Part shown: positions 7,901 to 17,322 of the stretch, in pieces
How positions within the stretch are numbered: position 1 is the stretch's first letter
Layout of the letters: every line of letters begins with the position of its first letter
Assembly: GCA_019090895.1 (NCBI GenBank)
Contig: JAHRVB010000169.1
Span: 1 to 51,581 of the forward strand
DNA from: Kangiellaceae bacterium
GTDB taxonomy: Bacteria > Pseudomonadota > Gammaproteobacteria > Enterobacterales > Kangiellaceae
Reading direction: 5' to 3'
DNA: 51,581 nucleotides
Position numbers and translations under genes: made by a program
Notes under the pieces: model-generated
Database searches by the model: none
What the model saw: the letters and a program-made list of their open reading frames with translations, nothing else
Told to the model about the DNA's origin: nothing

Positions 7901-8728
7901 CTATTTTTTTTCCCTAGTAAACCTTATCAACAAAAATAATCCGATCAATCCAGCCCAACTAAAACTGCCTCCACCAAAACCACCATAGTAGTTTTGGTCG
8001 TACTCGACTGTAATCTCTTTTCCTTCTTTTGCTCTCACTTTAAATTTAACCAGTTCTTTTTCTAAATTATTAGTCATCAAATCAGAAGCAACTTTAAAAC
8101 TATTTAGTCTCATTTCTCGGTTCGCCTTTTCATAGCCTATGGCAGTATGATTTCTACCATCTGAATGTGAACCAGGTGCTCGAAATAACATTTTTTTACT
8201 TTGCACATCAAACACAGCGGTATCAACAAAGGTCTGAAACTCAGTTGACTCTCCTTTAACAACATATGCCCCCACAATGGTCCAATAAGCAAACGATGAC
8301 TTACGCATCTCGTGAATCGAGACTTGATCATAAGACACCAACGCCATTACATCGACATCATACATCGCAGCCACTTGCTCTACAGTGATAAAACCTTTCC
8401 CTTGTTTAAGGTAAATTTCTGGAATGATTTGAATATCAGCGACACTCTTATCGACTTTGAAACGCTCTGCAACGGTCGACAGTAGCTTCTGTTTTTCTAC
8501 CTCAGATAATGCGAATTTATAGTCGTGCCTTGACTGAGGAATGAATGCTATGCCCACCCTTAGAGGAAGCTTTAACAACGGCATTTGATCCTGTTGATGG
8601 GATACCAATTTTCCTTTGGGATACAAATATTCAACAAGATTGCTCGATACACCGCGTTGATGACTATTCGTCACACAACCGGTCAGACCTGAAATCAGTA
8701 TAAGTATTAACAAAATCCGTATATTCAT
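7901..8728 (-). CDS. Rhombotarget lipoprotein with GlyGly-CTERM tail
   Basis: Encodes 275 residues. The N-terminus is a lipoprotein signal with lipobox LTGC and lipidated Cys18. The body matches my memory of the rhombotarget lipoprotein family (GIAFIPQSR, QGKGFITVEQVA, YDVDVMALVSYDQ, SFAYWTIVGAYVVKG, MLFRAPGSHSDG). The C-terminus has the tripartite GlyGly-CTERM pattern: a glycine cluster GGFGGGSFSW, a hydrophobic helix AGLIGLFLLIRF, and a basic end TREKK. Family knowledge says such tails are cut by a rhombosortase, a rhomboid-family protease, during export; no such protease gene is in the window. ATG is preceded by AAGG at 8 bases. The biological role of the family is not established. Confidence 0.85.
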   Translation of the reverse strand: MNIRILLILILISGLTGCVTNSHQRGVSSNLVEYLYPKGKLVSHQQDQMPLLKLPLRVGIAFIPQSRHDYKFALSEVEKQKLLSTVAERFKVDKSVADIQIIPEIYLKQGKGFITVEQVAAMYDVDVMALVSYDQVSIHEMRKSSFAYWTIVGAYVVKGESTEFQTFVDTAVFDVQSKKMLFRAPGSHSDGRNHTAIGYEKANREMRLNSFKVASDLMTNNLEKELVKFKVRAKEGKEITVEYDQNYYGGFGGGSFSWAGLIGLFLLIRFTREKK

Positions 8729-9096
8729 AGTGAATGCCTTGTTTAAAAATGATAAGAATGAAGACTAATAGAGGCTTATCTTAGGCGATACTTGGTTAAG
8801 TGCGAGCAGTAGCTAAGAAGTAGAATTTGTTTCAACTTAAGGTATTAATTAACGCTACTGGGTCCGATGCAGAAGCCAATATGCCAAACCTAAGTGCTTA
8901 TTTCTACAGTTTCACTTACATAAGACCACAAAAATTTCGTCTTTAAGCCTTTGTTTTATATCGCTTTCAAATTCTATCAAACTCTCTCAAGCTCATTTCA
9001 AGCTTAAAGTTTTGTACAGAATAGAATGATTCCATGGAAATCTAATTGATTACGGCAACATTTACCGACTTATCTAATAAACTAAGGAATCTAACA
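8729..9096. other. Divergent intergenic region with phased TCAA repeats
   Basis: No gene is supported in these 368 bases, which hold the promoters of the divergent rhombotarget lipoprotein (minus) and the large secreted protein (plus). Four TCAA tracts begin at 8967, 8977, 8987 and 8998, a spacing of 10, 10 and 11 bases, which puts them on one face of the helix. A long AT-rich leader follows. An upstream TTG at 9046 extends the open frame of the secreted protein but has no ribosome-binding site. Confidence 0.5.
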
Positions 9097-12000
9097 ATGA
9101 ATCAGTCTCGAATTAAAAATCAACACGAACACCTACAATCGGAGTTGGACCAACAAATCCATAAACGAGTAACGCGACCCGCTGGTGTGTTTTTGAAATC
9201 AATATTATCGCTAATGCTTGTTGTACCTTTTTCCGTATCAGCCGCCAATGAATGTCGTCTTAAATATAAAGCGGGAAATTCTGGCTACAAATACCAATCC
9301 ATCAATAAAGGCCAATCGACTAATTTAACCAAAAGCGATTTTAAAGAAGCCTACAATGTGGGCCGTAACGACATAAAACTGACGCTTGAATACAAAGATC
9401 TCACTGGTAGAACAAGAACCGAGTATATGAATTTGATAAAATCGGGTTCAGCGACAATCCCCCTTCCGCCTATTCCGTTAATCAACAAGAAACTAAAAAA
9501 AATAAAATGCCAAGGCTATTCAACGATTTCGGATGCGGTTCGCCTCACACAACAACTTGGAAATTCAGCATCAACCCTCGTTTCAAGGGCAACAAATGCT
9601 GCAACCGCGAGCATTAATACAGCAGCAACCAATGCCAGTAAACTATTCACTGCACAAAGCGCCAATGCCTATAAACGTAACTCACAAACAGCGATTCAAT
9701 CTGTCACCAGTGCGTTAAATGCTGCAAAAAGTAGTGCTAATGCAACCAGTTCAAACATTAGAACTAATCTCGCTCAGCACTTTCCTGAAATGAATCAAGC
9801 AATTAACGCTTCCGGACAATATGGCTGGCAGTTGAAAAATACTGTTATGGATCAAACCAAACAAAATTTGACACGAACCCAGTCTGAAGTGAATCGATTC
9901 GACAAGAAGTACAATGTGTCTAAAACAGTGTCTCAGCTAATTAGAATAGATTTAGCGAAAGACTTTCCAGAACTAAATGCACTAAAACGTGTCAGGTGCG
10001 AAATTTCAACGGGCTCTATCGCGAGCTTTAGCGGAGATCTAAGTCGGCTCAAAAGAGAACTAGCAAGACTCGATAAGAAATATCAATTTAGCAAAAATGT
10101 CGGCAAACTCTCTAAAACTTTAGCAACCATACCTGCCGCAGACTTTCGCAAATTGAAATCCATTGCCAAACGCAAAGATTGCAGCAATTCATGGCAAGTT
10201 TTAAGCAAGCAAATTGATACCGATGGAAAACTGCTTTCACAATATCTTAGTGCAGTGCTAAAAGAGCTTAAGAAGCTAAAGGCTAGTGCTTTTAACCGTT
10301 CTCAGCGCCAGTTTTACAATGAGATAAAAAGCCTTATTAGCAGGACCGAATCGCTAATAAAAGAGCACAAAGCGCAAGAGCGTAGAAAAACAAATCTGGA
10401 CGAAGCTAGTGCAAACTTTGATAAATCCTACAAGCGAATTGATAATGACTTAGGCCCCATTCAAAACGACTTAGAAAAATTCCCTGGAGGCTCTCTTGTT
10501 GTGGACGCAGGCTTACTGGTTAAAAAACAGTTACCCAGCTGGTTAACTGATGACCCGAAACGACTTCGACAATTACTTGATGCACATGCTAGATCAACTA
10601 AGTCTTATGACAGAGCAATCAAAAACCATGAAGAAGGAAAACTAAAAGTAAAACAAAAGTTTGATGCATGGGTAAGACAATCAGGAAAAACTATAGAAAC
10701 CGCAACAAAACTGAAAGTGACCTTACCAAAGGGCAATAAATTACTTGTACTATTAGTGAAGCCTCCAATGTTAAAAGTAACCGAAAAGGCGTTCATCGCA
10801 GCCCATAAATGCCTCGTTGAATCAGCGGCAAACAGTTTACTCGTTGCACAGATTGCGATGGAAGTTATAGACCAATACTTGAAAAACATTGGTAAGGTCA
10901 TCACTGACACGATTCCTGAAGATGTCAAAAAGGCGATGGCTCAACTCAATAGCGCTGTTGTAAAATTAAGTGCTACAAAATTATCAGAGCTAAAGAGTAG
11001 TAGCGTTGAGCAAGCTCGTAAGGATATGGATAGCAGGCTCAAAGCTTTATGGTCCCAATTTAGTATTGATCCCACTCAAAAGAATTTTGCCAATCAAACT
11101 AACAATATATTTAAATCCATTCGCGCAGCAGTATTAGAACTAAAACAAACTGGTATTAACCTATCTAAAGAGCTCTCCGGCTCCGAAAAAACATGGGTAC
11201 AGGTCGCGTTAGCAGCTGACAACTTAACAAAAGTACTAAACCGCCACGGTAAAAGTAACTGGCGTGATATCACTAAACTCCAGAAATCGATACCCGGGTT
11301 AAAATTAAAGTGGAACCAACTTGCTAAAATACCAAAATCCATCGCCGACTGCGCGAGCAAAACTGCAAGTGCATTAGAAAAGGCGATTACTCGCTTTCCA
11401 ACAAGACTATCCAAACTTATTCGCACCAAAGCGAGCCAAGTGGCTAATGCTCTACCACAACCAATTAAGGACAAACTAAATCGGTTGAAAGCCAGTCTAT
11501 CAAGTGCACATGCGACCAGTAGTCAGCTAATCAACGCGATTACTGCCGCCAATAGTGCCTATCAACAATACGTTGAAAGCCAACGAAATGCGGTTGGATC
11601 GCTGGTGCCTCTACCCAAGCAGAATGCACCACAGAAAGCACAACAAGCACTTACAAAACTAAACGTATTAAAGCAGAAATTAGCTACCGCTGAGAGCCGA
11701 TGGACGAATTTTGATGCAGCACAAACAGCATTAAGGAATGATGTTGCAGGTTTAATCTCTGTCACTAACAAACAAAGAGGCGAGCTTAGAGCTGACGCAC
11801 AGCGAATTGTTTTTGCACCATTTAATACCAATCTCTTTGCAACCCAGTTGTCTGGAGTTAACAACTTGACGAATTTATGGAACAAAGCGATTCAGAAACT
11901 CCCTTCTCGATTGGCGGCACTTGTGACTGGCGGTCTATCCACACAAATCGAATCTCAAATCAATCAAGGAATAACTTGGATGAATTCTAAGAACACATCC

Positions 12001-12396
12001 TTACTACGATGCATTAACGCGGCCGCAGGCAACCGGTCTTCGATAATCGATAGTAATCAGAAAAACGCGGCTATTAATCAAACGGTTCAGGGGTTGAATA
12101 CTGAAGCCACTGCAGTAATTACAAATCTTAATTCGCTGATACCACCACGAATTGACCTACTGTCACGATTAGGTTCGATATTTAGTAGCGCAAATAATTT
12201 ATCGAATAGGATCGCTAACATAAGCACGACGGCAGCCAGTAATTTCTCTACAAAAATAAGTCGTTTCAGCTCTCAACTTAATCAGGCGAAAAGTTGTGTG
12301 ATTAACAATCATAATCAAATAAACGACAAAAAGAACGAGTTATTGAATTTGCTACCAAGTAATACGCGGACGACTCACTCTCACCGGAGAGGATAA
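9097..12396 (+). CDS. Large secreted alpha-helical (coiled-coil-like) protein
   Basis: I do not recognise this 1099-residue protein. The ATG at 9097 has AAGGAA at 8 bases; the open frame runs back to a TTG at 9046 without a site. After a long polar N-region, a signal peptide core (ILSLMLVVPFSVSAA) ends near residue 50. Residues ~50-140 look beta-rich and are bracketed by two cysteines (ECRLKYK and KIKCQGY), so may be a small disulfide-linked domain. The rest is rich in Ala, Lys, Ser, Asn and Gln and reads as long amphipathic helices. Imperfect repeats are visible: RFDKKYNVSKTVSQL near 267 and RLDKKYQFSKNVGKL near 324; LAQHFPEMNQA near 225 and LAKDFPELNAL near 286. A few scattered cysteines remain. 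No cell-wall or membrane anchor is seen at the C-terminus, which ends basic (HSHRRG). A surface, filament or secreted structural role is possible. Confidence 0.75.
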   Translation: MNQSRIKNQHEHLQSELDQQIHKRVTRPAGVFLKSILSLMLVVPFSVSAANECRLKYKAGNSGYKYQSINKGQSTNLTKSDFKEAYNVGRNDIKLTLEYKDLTGRTRTEYMNLIKSGSATIPLPPIPLINKKLKKIKCQGYSTISDAVRLTQQLGNSASTLVSRATNAATASINTAATNASKLFTAQSANAYKRNSQTAIQSVTSALNAAKSSANATSSNIRTNLAQHFPEMNQAINASGQYGWQLKNTVMDQTKQNLTRTQSEVNRFDKKYNVSKTVSQLIRIDLAKDFPELNALKRVRCEISTGSIASFSGDLSRLKRELARLDKKYQFSKNVGKLSKTLATIPAADFRKLKSIAKRKDCSNSWQVLSKQIDTDGKLLSQYLSAVLKELKKLKASAFNRSQRQFYNEIKSLISRTESLIKEHKAQERRKTNLDEASANFDKSYKRIDNDLGPIQNDLEKFPGGSLVVDAGLLVKKQLPSWLTDDPKRLRQLLDAHARSTKSYDRAIKNHEEGKLKVKQKFDAWVRQSGKTIETATKLKVTLPKGNKLLVLLVKPPMLKVTEKAFIAAHKCLVESAANSLLVAQIAMEVIDQYLKNIGKVITDTIPEDVKKAMAQLNSAVVKLSATKLSELKSSSVEQARKDMDSRLKALWSQFSIDPTQKNFANQTNNIFKSIRAAVLELKQTGINLSKELSGSEKTWVQVALAADNLTKVLNRHGKSNWRDITKLQKSIPGLKLKWNQLAKIPKSIADCASKTASALEKAITRFPTRLSKLIRTKASQVANALPQPIKDKLNRLKASLSSAHATSSQLINAITAANSAYQQYVESQRNAVGSLVPLPKQNAPQKAQQALTKLNVLKQKLATAESRWTNFDAAQTALRNDVAGLISVTNKQRGELRADAQRIVFAPFNTNLFATQLSGVNNLTNLWNKAIQKLPSRLAALVTGGLSTQIESQINQGITWMNSKNTSLLRCINAAAGNRSSIIDSNQKNAAINQTVQGLNTEATAVITNLNSLIPPRIDLLSRLGSIFSSANNLSNRIANISTTAASNFSTKISRFSSQLNQAKSCVINNHNQINDKKNELLNLLPSNTRTTHSHRRG

Positions 12397-12418
12397 CCAG
12401 CATGACTTGAATAAACCT

Positions 12419-12455
12419 AGCCCCCTTACTGATTAGTCAGTAAGGGGGCTTTATT
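12419..12455 (+). terminator. Strong rho-independent terminator
   Basis: A perfect 14-bp stem (AGCCCCCTTACTGA with TCAGTAAGGGGGCT), a TTAG loop and a T-rich tail (TTATTTC) lie 22 bases past the stop of the large secreted protein gene. It isolates that gene as a single transcription unit. Confidence 0.9.
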
Positions 12456-12551
12456 TCATGCATTTTATTAGATGTTGGTGGTAGGGCTAACGAGCGATTA
12501 GTATCGCCATAGACTGAATTGAAAACTCTACTCTCAAGAATTTACTGTCGC

Positions 12552-13007
12552 TCATTCATCATTCCAGATTTCTGAAGACCTGAAACCATAGAAATAAAGC
12601 GCCATATATTGAAAAATCATCATCGGTAACGCAACTAAAGCGAAAGCCGCCAGCATTGCGTATATGACTTCAACTTCAACATCTCCATAAGATTCTTCTA
12701 AGAAAGCGCTAGCTATCGTGTAGAGGTCCCATAGAAAAGTTATCGGAATCAAGGCCTTCCAAAAGCCTCGCACAAAAAATACTTTGTTATATGAAAAACC
12801 AAATAGTCCCAATAAAACCGCGCTGTAGATCGCATATTCTCCGAAAACTTCATACCAAGGTCGAGTTCTATCATCACCAGAGAAAAAAACAGATGTCAGC
12901 TCCAAGAACAACATTATCCAGAAAAACACTTTCCATTTTGTTCTCGAGACTGGTTGCCCCACGAGCTGTCTGACTTCCGCAATTGGTGTTCTGTATGGAT
13001 TTGGCAT
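12552..13007 (-). CDS. Small integral membrane protein, unknown
   Basis: Encodes 151 residues with about four membrane helices (27-43, 57-74, 82-101, 113-139) between a polar N-terminus (MPNPYRTPIAEV) and a short acidic C-terminus. The ATG has AAGGGA at 5 bases. No family or motif is recognised; the N-terminal NPYRTP pattern occurs in various small inner-membrane proteins. It runs in the same direction as the next two small membrane protein genes, but gaps of about 75-100 bases leave co-transcription uncertain. Confidence 0.65.
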   Translation of the reverse strand: MPNPYRTPIAEVRQLVGQPVSRTKWKVFFWIMLFLELTSVFFSGDDRTRPWYEVFGEYAIYSAVLLGLFGFSYNKVFFVRGFWKALIPITFLWDLYTIASAFLEESYGDVEVEVIYAMLAAFALVALPMMIFQYMALYFYGFRSSEIWNDE

Positions 13008-13098
13008 TGAATTCCCTTTATTTTAGTTCCTTAACTACCAGCTGAATAAACTAATAATACAACGTGTTCCGAAAAGATAAAAGATTGAACGGGGGAAA

Positions 13099-13506
13099 TT
13101 ATTGATTAGCCGTATTCACTTTAACAGGACTAGTGAAGTTCATATACCCGAAGACCAAAGCGAAACTTAGATAGCACAGAGTAATTAACCAGACAGAAAG
13201 ACTCAGTTCTGCGGGAAGTGCTTTTAGAATGGCTAGTGATGCGATAGCGAAATGAGCGAATTTACCAATGACGATTGGCTTTCCATAGTTCCCACCGATT
13301 AAAAATCCTTTTGCGAACCAGATGATCGTTGCAAATGCAAAATACATTGCTCCCATAATTTGTATCAATAGGGAGGTCTTCGGATTAGGCTCCATTTTTA
13401 ATTCCAATATAATTTCATCAGGGAGAAACGACATGGTGATACCTATGATCGCCATAACCATCGCGCTAATGCTAATCACCAGTTTTGTATTCAAAAGTAT
13501 TCCCAA
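13099..13506 (-). CDS. Small integral membrane protein, unknown
   Basis: Encodes up to 135 residues with four predicted membrane helices (about 9-28, 43-65, 75-95, 100-122) and the segment ELKMEPNPKTSLLIQIMGAMYFAFA. That segment resembles small four-helix proteins of unknown function seen in many bacteria. The start is unclear: the longest frame begins at TTG 13504-13506, and another TTG at 13492-13494 has GGA six bases upstream. No ATG precedes the first helix. Function unknown. Confidence 0.55.
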   Translation of the reverse strand: MGILLNTKLVISISAMVMAIIGITMSFLPDEIILELKMEPNPKTSLLIQIMGAMYFAFATIIWFAKGFLIGGNYGKPIVIGKFAHFAIASLAILKALPAELSLSVWLITLCYLSFALVFGYMNFTSPVKVNTANQ

Positions 13507-13577
13507 TTTAGAGTTACTACAAAGATAGACAGGTAGAATTAACTAGATTGAAGGTTAAATGGATATACAACAGAAAC

Positions 13578-13600
13578 TTGCTAGGCTTTACGCCTAGCAA
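13578..13600. terminator. Hairpin overlapping the stop codon of the PGPGW gene
   Basis: A perfect 9-bp inverted repeat, TTGCTAGGC/GCCTAGCAA with a 5-base loop, spans the last codons and the TAG stop of the minus-strand PGPGW gene. A T-run precedes it on the minus strand and only GTTTC follows, so it is not a textbook terminator. It may protect the mRNA end. Confidence 0.4.
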
Positions 13601-13892
13601 AAAAATCATCCGCTTTCTTGGCAGATGCTGAGAGGATGTTTTGAAACTTTTTTAACCAAGTACGTGCTTTCGGGTATTCTAAGGCGAGAATACCTAGGCC
13701 GAGAATTACAAATAAGACTCCAGGACCAGGTAGTACAAAAAGTACAACACCTAACAGTGTCACAAACACTCCAACGACGGTGATGATGGCCTTTTTCGCC
13801 GGACGTCCAACGGGATTATCAAAGACTTCAGTAAACGCTCTTTTAATTCTCTGCATAAATGATTCGATAAATTGTTTATTTGTTGTTCTCAT
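13581..13892 (-). CDS. PGPGW-family transmembrane protein
   Basis: Encodes 103 residues. Two membrane segments at about 35-52 and 57-72 flank the motif LPGPGV at 54-59, the signature of the PGPGW (TIGR02611-like) family. A basic amphipathic N-terminus and a lysine/arginine-rich C-terminus (KARTWLKKFQ, FFARRKA) face the cytoplasm by the positive-inside rule. The function of the family is unknown. Length and motif are typical, so the call of family membership is firm. Confidence 0.8.
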   Translation of the reverse strand: MRTTNKQFIESFMQRIKRAFTEVFDNPVGRPAKKAIITVVGVFVTLLGVVLFVLPGPGVLFVILGLGILALEYPKARTWLKKFQNILSASAKKADDFFARRKA

Positions 13893-14081
13893 TATTCGAT
13901 GACACCCCTGGCTGATTTATCTGAAGCGTACTTCCTCCGGCTTGCTTGTTGTTCAGTTTACAGAGGAATCAGGTAACTAGGTTTGACAAGATGTAACAAG
14001 AATTGACCAATTTGGGTAGCAATGTGATTAGCGTGACGCACGCTTAGTTATTTATTGAAGGACTAATCGGAGCAAGACCAA

Positions 14082-15119
14082 TTACTCTTCAGGCCCCAGC
14101 ATAATAGCGATCCATTCCGTTTTCGGATTTGTTTCTAATGCGATTTTGATAGTCATGGTTAACGGAACGGACAGAAACATACCGACGGATCCAAAGATCC
14201 AGCCCCAAAAAATTAATGATAGGAATACCACAAAAGTCGAGAGACCGAGCATTTTCCCCATAAAGCGAGGCTCTAAGAAATTACCAACGACGGTATTGGC
14301 GACTAAGAAAGTGATTGCGGTCCACAATACTGCGGCTGGTCCTAATTGAACGAATGCCAAAATTAACGGCGGAATGGACGCGATAATCGAACCGATGTTA
14401 GGAATATAATTAAGGAGAAAAGCTAGCATTCCCCATAAAAATGGATAGTCGACACCAATAAAGAACAGTGATATGGATACCAGAAACCCGGTAAACAAAC
14501 TCGCTACGGTTTTAATGGCTAAGTAATGTCTGATCTTTCCAAGAACATTATTAATATGAATCATTTTGTCTTGGCTATCAGAAAACGCTCGTGAGAACTT
14601 AACTGGAAAACTCGACATTTCAGCAAGAATAAAAATGACGCTTAAAAAGATAATAAAGAACTCTTGAAAAATATAATTGACCCCACCAACCACTCGGCTG
14701 ACTAACGCTAAACCATACTGATCAATTAATGCCGGTAAATCAAACTCATCCAGCGGTAATCCTTTTTCACTCAGCCAACTAAATACTCCGCCGAGATTCT
14801 GATCTAACTTTTCAGAATATAACTCTTTATTCGCACCAAAATTCTGAATGGAATCACCGACGAGAAACCCGACAAATCCCAAGAAAGCTAACACTGTCGT
14901 CAATACAATAAGGATGGAAAAGCCTTGAGGAATTTTCTTAGCCGTCAGCCATTTTATTGGTGGTACGCAAACTACGGAAATAAATAAAGCTAATAAGAAT
15001 TCTGCGATAATAGGCGCAGCAACTTTTAATCCTGCCACAACAATAACAAACGCGGCAAAAGTCACCATTACCGATTCAGTGGTGACATTTGAATTATTCA
15101 TATCATTTGATAGACTCAT
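14082..15119 (-). CDS. AI-2E family transporter (PerM/TqsA-like)
   Basis: Encodes 345 residues with seven to eight hydrophobic helices. Typical AI-2E family features include an early pair of helices (VMVTFAAFVIVVAGLKVAAP, LLALFISVVCVPPI), the central segment ending LAIKTVASLFTGFLV, the motif LWGMLAFLLNYIPNIGSIIASIPP, and the C-terminal EPRFMGKMLGLSTFVVFLSLIFWGWIFG. Some members export autoinducer-2 or act as Na+/H+ antiporters; which applies here cannot be told. It is followed by pssA upstream on the same strand with a 93-base gap. Confidence 0.88.
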   Translation of the reverse strand: MSLSNDMNNSNVTTESVMVTFAAFVIVVAGLKVAAPIIAEFLLALFISVVCVPPIKWLTAKKIPQGFSILIVLTTVLAFLGFVGFLVGDSIQNFGANKELYSEKLDQNLGGVFSWLSEKGLPLDEFDLPALIDQYGLALVSRVVGGVNYIFQEFFIIFLSVIFILAEMSSFPVKFSRAFSDSQDKMIHINNVLGKIRHYLAIKTVASLFTGFLVSISLFFIGVDYPFLWGMLAFLLNYIPNIGSIIASIPPLILAFVQLGPAAVLWTAITFLVANTVVGNFLEPRFMGKMLGLSTFVVFLSLIFWGWIFGSVGMFLSVPLTMTIKIALETNPKTEWIAIMLGPEE

Positions 15120-15212
15120 TTTTCAATTCCTTGTTTGCTTCAGAAGTTTATTTTTGTTTCCAACTCAAATGTTGGTTTATCTGAATATTTTTGTGAGTCA
15201 AAATCGAAAACG

Positions 15213-16607
15213 CTACAACAACCGGTTTAAAATGCTATCTAACTTGGCTCGTTTAGCTAATTTCAACAATTTTTGTGCTTCTTCTCTATAGCTAGCCGGT
15301 GTTTCTATCTCATCAAAATGATTAACTCGAGTACAGTGTTTTTGTATTTGAGCGAGCTCAGAATCGAACTTTGCCTGTAATTTCTTTTCGGGGTCTTGGA
15401 TTAACACGCCATTTTCAATATCTAATCGCCAAGCTCTTGGATTAATATTGTGACCAGTAATTAGATAATTTGACTGATCTGCACTGACTCCTTTTAAGTG
15501 AAAACTATTTCCGGGATCTAGCCATAAACAAACATCTAACAATCCTTGATCAATATAAGTCTGATTTGCTTTTACAAATCGCTTAAGACTAGCTTCATAA
15601 ATATAAGGAAGAATACCGACTTTGTTAAACGGTTGGTCTTCAGGAATGTAAAAATCATTCGCAGTTTTATCGCCAACGACAATAGTCACTTTCTTTTTTT
15701 GTTTTAATTTTTTTCGAACGGCACGGTATATTTTATCAGGAAAGTTAAAATAAGGTGTAAATATGACCACTTCATTGACGGTTTGGCTGATCAGCTGAAA
15801 AATAGCTTTATTCAGCAAATTCTTACGGCCGCCAAAACCTAATAATGGAGTTAGTTTAATCGACCGCTCAGTGCTAGATTCTTCTTTTGATGATTCTCCA
15901 TTTTTCGCCGGCGCTTCAGAGTGTTTAAAAAAGTATCCTGAACGCCTCAAGTTGGATTTTAACCTTCTTATCGCTGGTTTGAGCGTTTTAACGGTAGGAA
16001 TATTTTCATTAGTCAGTATCTGCACCGCATTACTCTTAACAAAATTATCTCGCAAAAATCGCACAAAGGAAGTTGCTAAGGCCTTATTGTCGAAAAGATG
16101 ATATCGATCGTACCGATAGCGATCACTTTGTTGCAAGTAAATATTATTAATACTAGAACCGCTATAAAGCAGCGTATCGTCAAAAACAAAACCTTTTAAA
16201 TGCAAAACCCCTAGAAACTCTTTACTCTTTACTGGCACGCCATAGATCTCGATGGGGTGTTCATATTTTTCGTCTAATTTTCGATAGAGGGCGACATTAC
16301 CAACACTCTTAGCTTGCCCCATTAAACCTCTTTGCGCTCTTAGAAAATCAACGAACACTAACACTTCTAGTTTAGGGTTATTTTGTTTGGCTTGATAAAG
16401 CGCGTTTAGCACTTCTCGACCGGCTTCGTCATCTTGCAAATAAAGTGCGGTAATGTAGATTCGCTTTTTTGCCGAGTTAATTAATTCAATCAGCTTGCTG
16501 CGGTAATCTAACGTCGTCTCAATAATATTAATGGCGTCTGGTGAAACCGGAATTGAAGGTAACGTATCAAGAAATAATCGTTTCTTTGGCCTCAGGGTTA
16601 AATTCAA
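15213..16607 (-). CDS. pssA: CDP-diacylglycerol-serine O-phosphatidyltransferase PssA
   Basis: This 464-residue phosphatidylserine synthase of the phospholipase-D superfamily makes phosphatidylserine, the precursor of phosphatidylethanolamine, at the cytoplasmic membrane face. Two HxK(x4)D catalytic motifs are visible, at His136/Lys138/Asp143 and His370/Lys372/Asp377. Long stretches match remembered E. coli PssA ([31 protein letters not shown]), and the C-terminus ends in the same basic helix. A ~20-residue charged insert near 232-250 is rich in Glu, Ser and Lys. Its ATG overlaps the stop of the efpL gene (ATGA), so the two are translationally coupled. Confidence 0.95.
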   Translation of the reverse strand: MNLTLRPKKRLFLDTLPSIPVSPDAINIIETTLDYRSKLIELINSAKKRIYITALYLQDDEAGREVLNALYQAKQNNPKLEVLVFVDFLRAQRGLMGQAKSVGNVALYRKLDEKYEHPIEIYGVPVKSKEFLGVLHLKGFVFDDTLLYSGSSINNIYLQQSDRYRYDRYHLFDNKALATSFVRFLRDNFVKSNAVQILTNENIPTVKTLKPAIRRLKSNLRRSGYFFKHSEAPAKNGESSKEESSTERSIKLTPLLGFGGRKNLLNKAIFQLISQTVNEVVIFTPYFNFPDKIYRAVRKKLKQKKKVTIVVGDKTANDFYIPEDQPFNKVGILPYIYEASLKRFVKANQTYIDQGLLDVCLWLDPGNSFHLKGVSADQSNYLITGHNINPRAWRLDIENGVLIQDPEKKLQAKFDSELAQIQKHCTRVNHFDEIETPASYREEAQKLLKLAKRAKLDSILNRLL

Positions 16608-17173
16608 TCTGCTCGCCCCATAAACTTTCGGTCGCTGGTATTAACCTTAACTTTCTCACCATTCGAAATATATTCGGGAACTTGTATTGTTAAACCGGTT
16701 TCAAATCTAGCAGGTTTTGTTCTAGAGGAAGCTGATGCGCCTTTAATGGATGGGTCTGTTTCAGTAATCGTCATTTCGACAGATTGAGGTAATTCGATAC
16801 CAATCGAACGATCATCGACTTCCAACACAACGAGCCCTTTGGTATCTTCATTGATAAATAACAACTCGTCTTCAATCTCGTCTTTCTTAAATGGATGCTG
16901 ACTGTAATCTTGATTATCCATAAAGATGTAATCATCACCATCAATATAAGAAAAAACCACATCGCGACGATTCAAGTCTATCGCTGTCAGCATATCGTCG
17001 CCTTTAAAGGTATGCTCGACCTTGCTGCCAGAACCAATTTCAGCAAAACGAGTCTTATACAAGGTAGCCGCTCCCCGGGCCGATGGACTGTGTACATCCA
17101 CATGTTTAACGAGCAGCAACTTGCCGCCGTATTCAACGGCAATTCCACGCTTTAATTCAGTTGCCTTTGGCAT
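16604..17173 (-). CDS. efpL: Elongation factor P-like protein EfpL (YeiP)
   Basis: Encodes 189 residues with the three-domain EF-P fold. The N-terminal loop reads [15 protein letters not shown], with Arg33 where canonical EF-P carries the modified lysine. This is the hallmark of the EfpL/YeiP subgroup, which needs no lysine modification and relieves ribosome stalling at proline and other motifs. The ending DRKFMGRAD and the [23 protein letters not shown] segment also match YeiP. It is the first gene of a two-gene unit and overlaps pssA by four bases. That coupling of a translation factor to phospholipid synthesis is of unclear meaning. Confidence 0.93.
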   Translation of the reverse strand: MPKATELKRGIAVEYGGKLLLVKHVDVHSPSARGAATLYKTRFAEIGSGSKVEHTFKGDDMLTAIDLNRRDVVFSYIDGDDYIFMDNQDYSQHPFKKDEIEDELLFINEDTKGLVVLEVDDRSIGIELPQSVEMTITETDPSIKGASASSRTKPARFETGLTIQVPEYISNGEKVKVNTSDRKFMGRAD

Positions 17174-17322
17174 TTTTTCCCCATTTAATCAATTTGTTAG
17201 CTTTATCAGCCAACTTCATTGGCATATAACTGTGAAAATACCAGAATTCAGCGCGTTTACCAACATTTATCAACCCTCATGTCCTATCCAATGGAAACAT
17301 GAATCGTGGATGCCTATTATGC

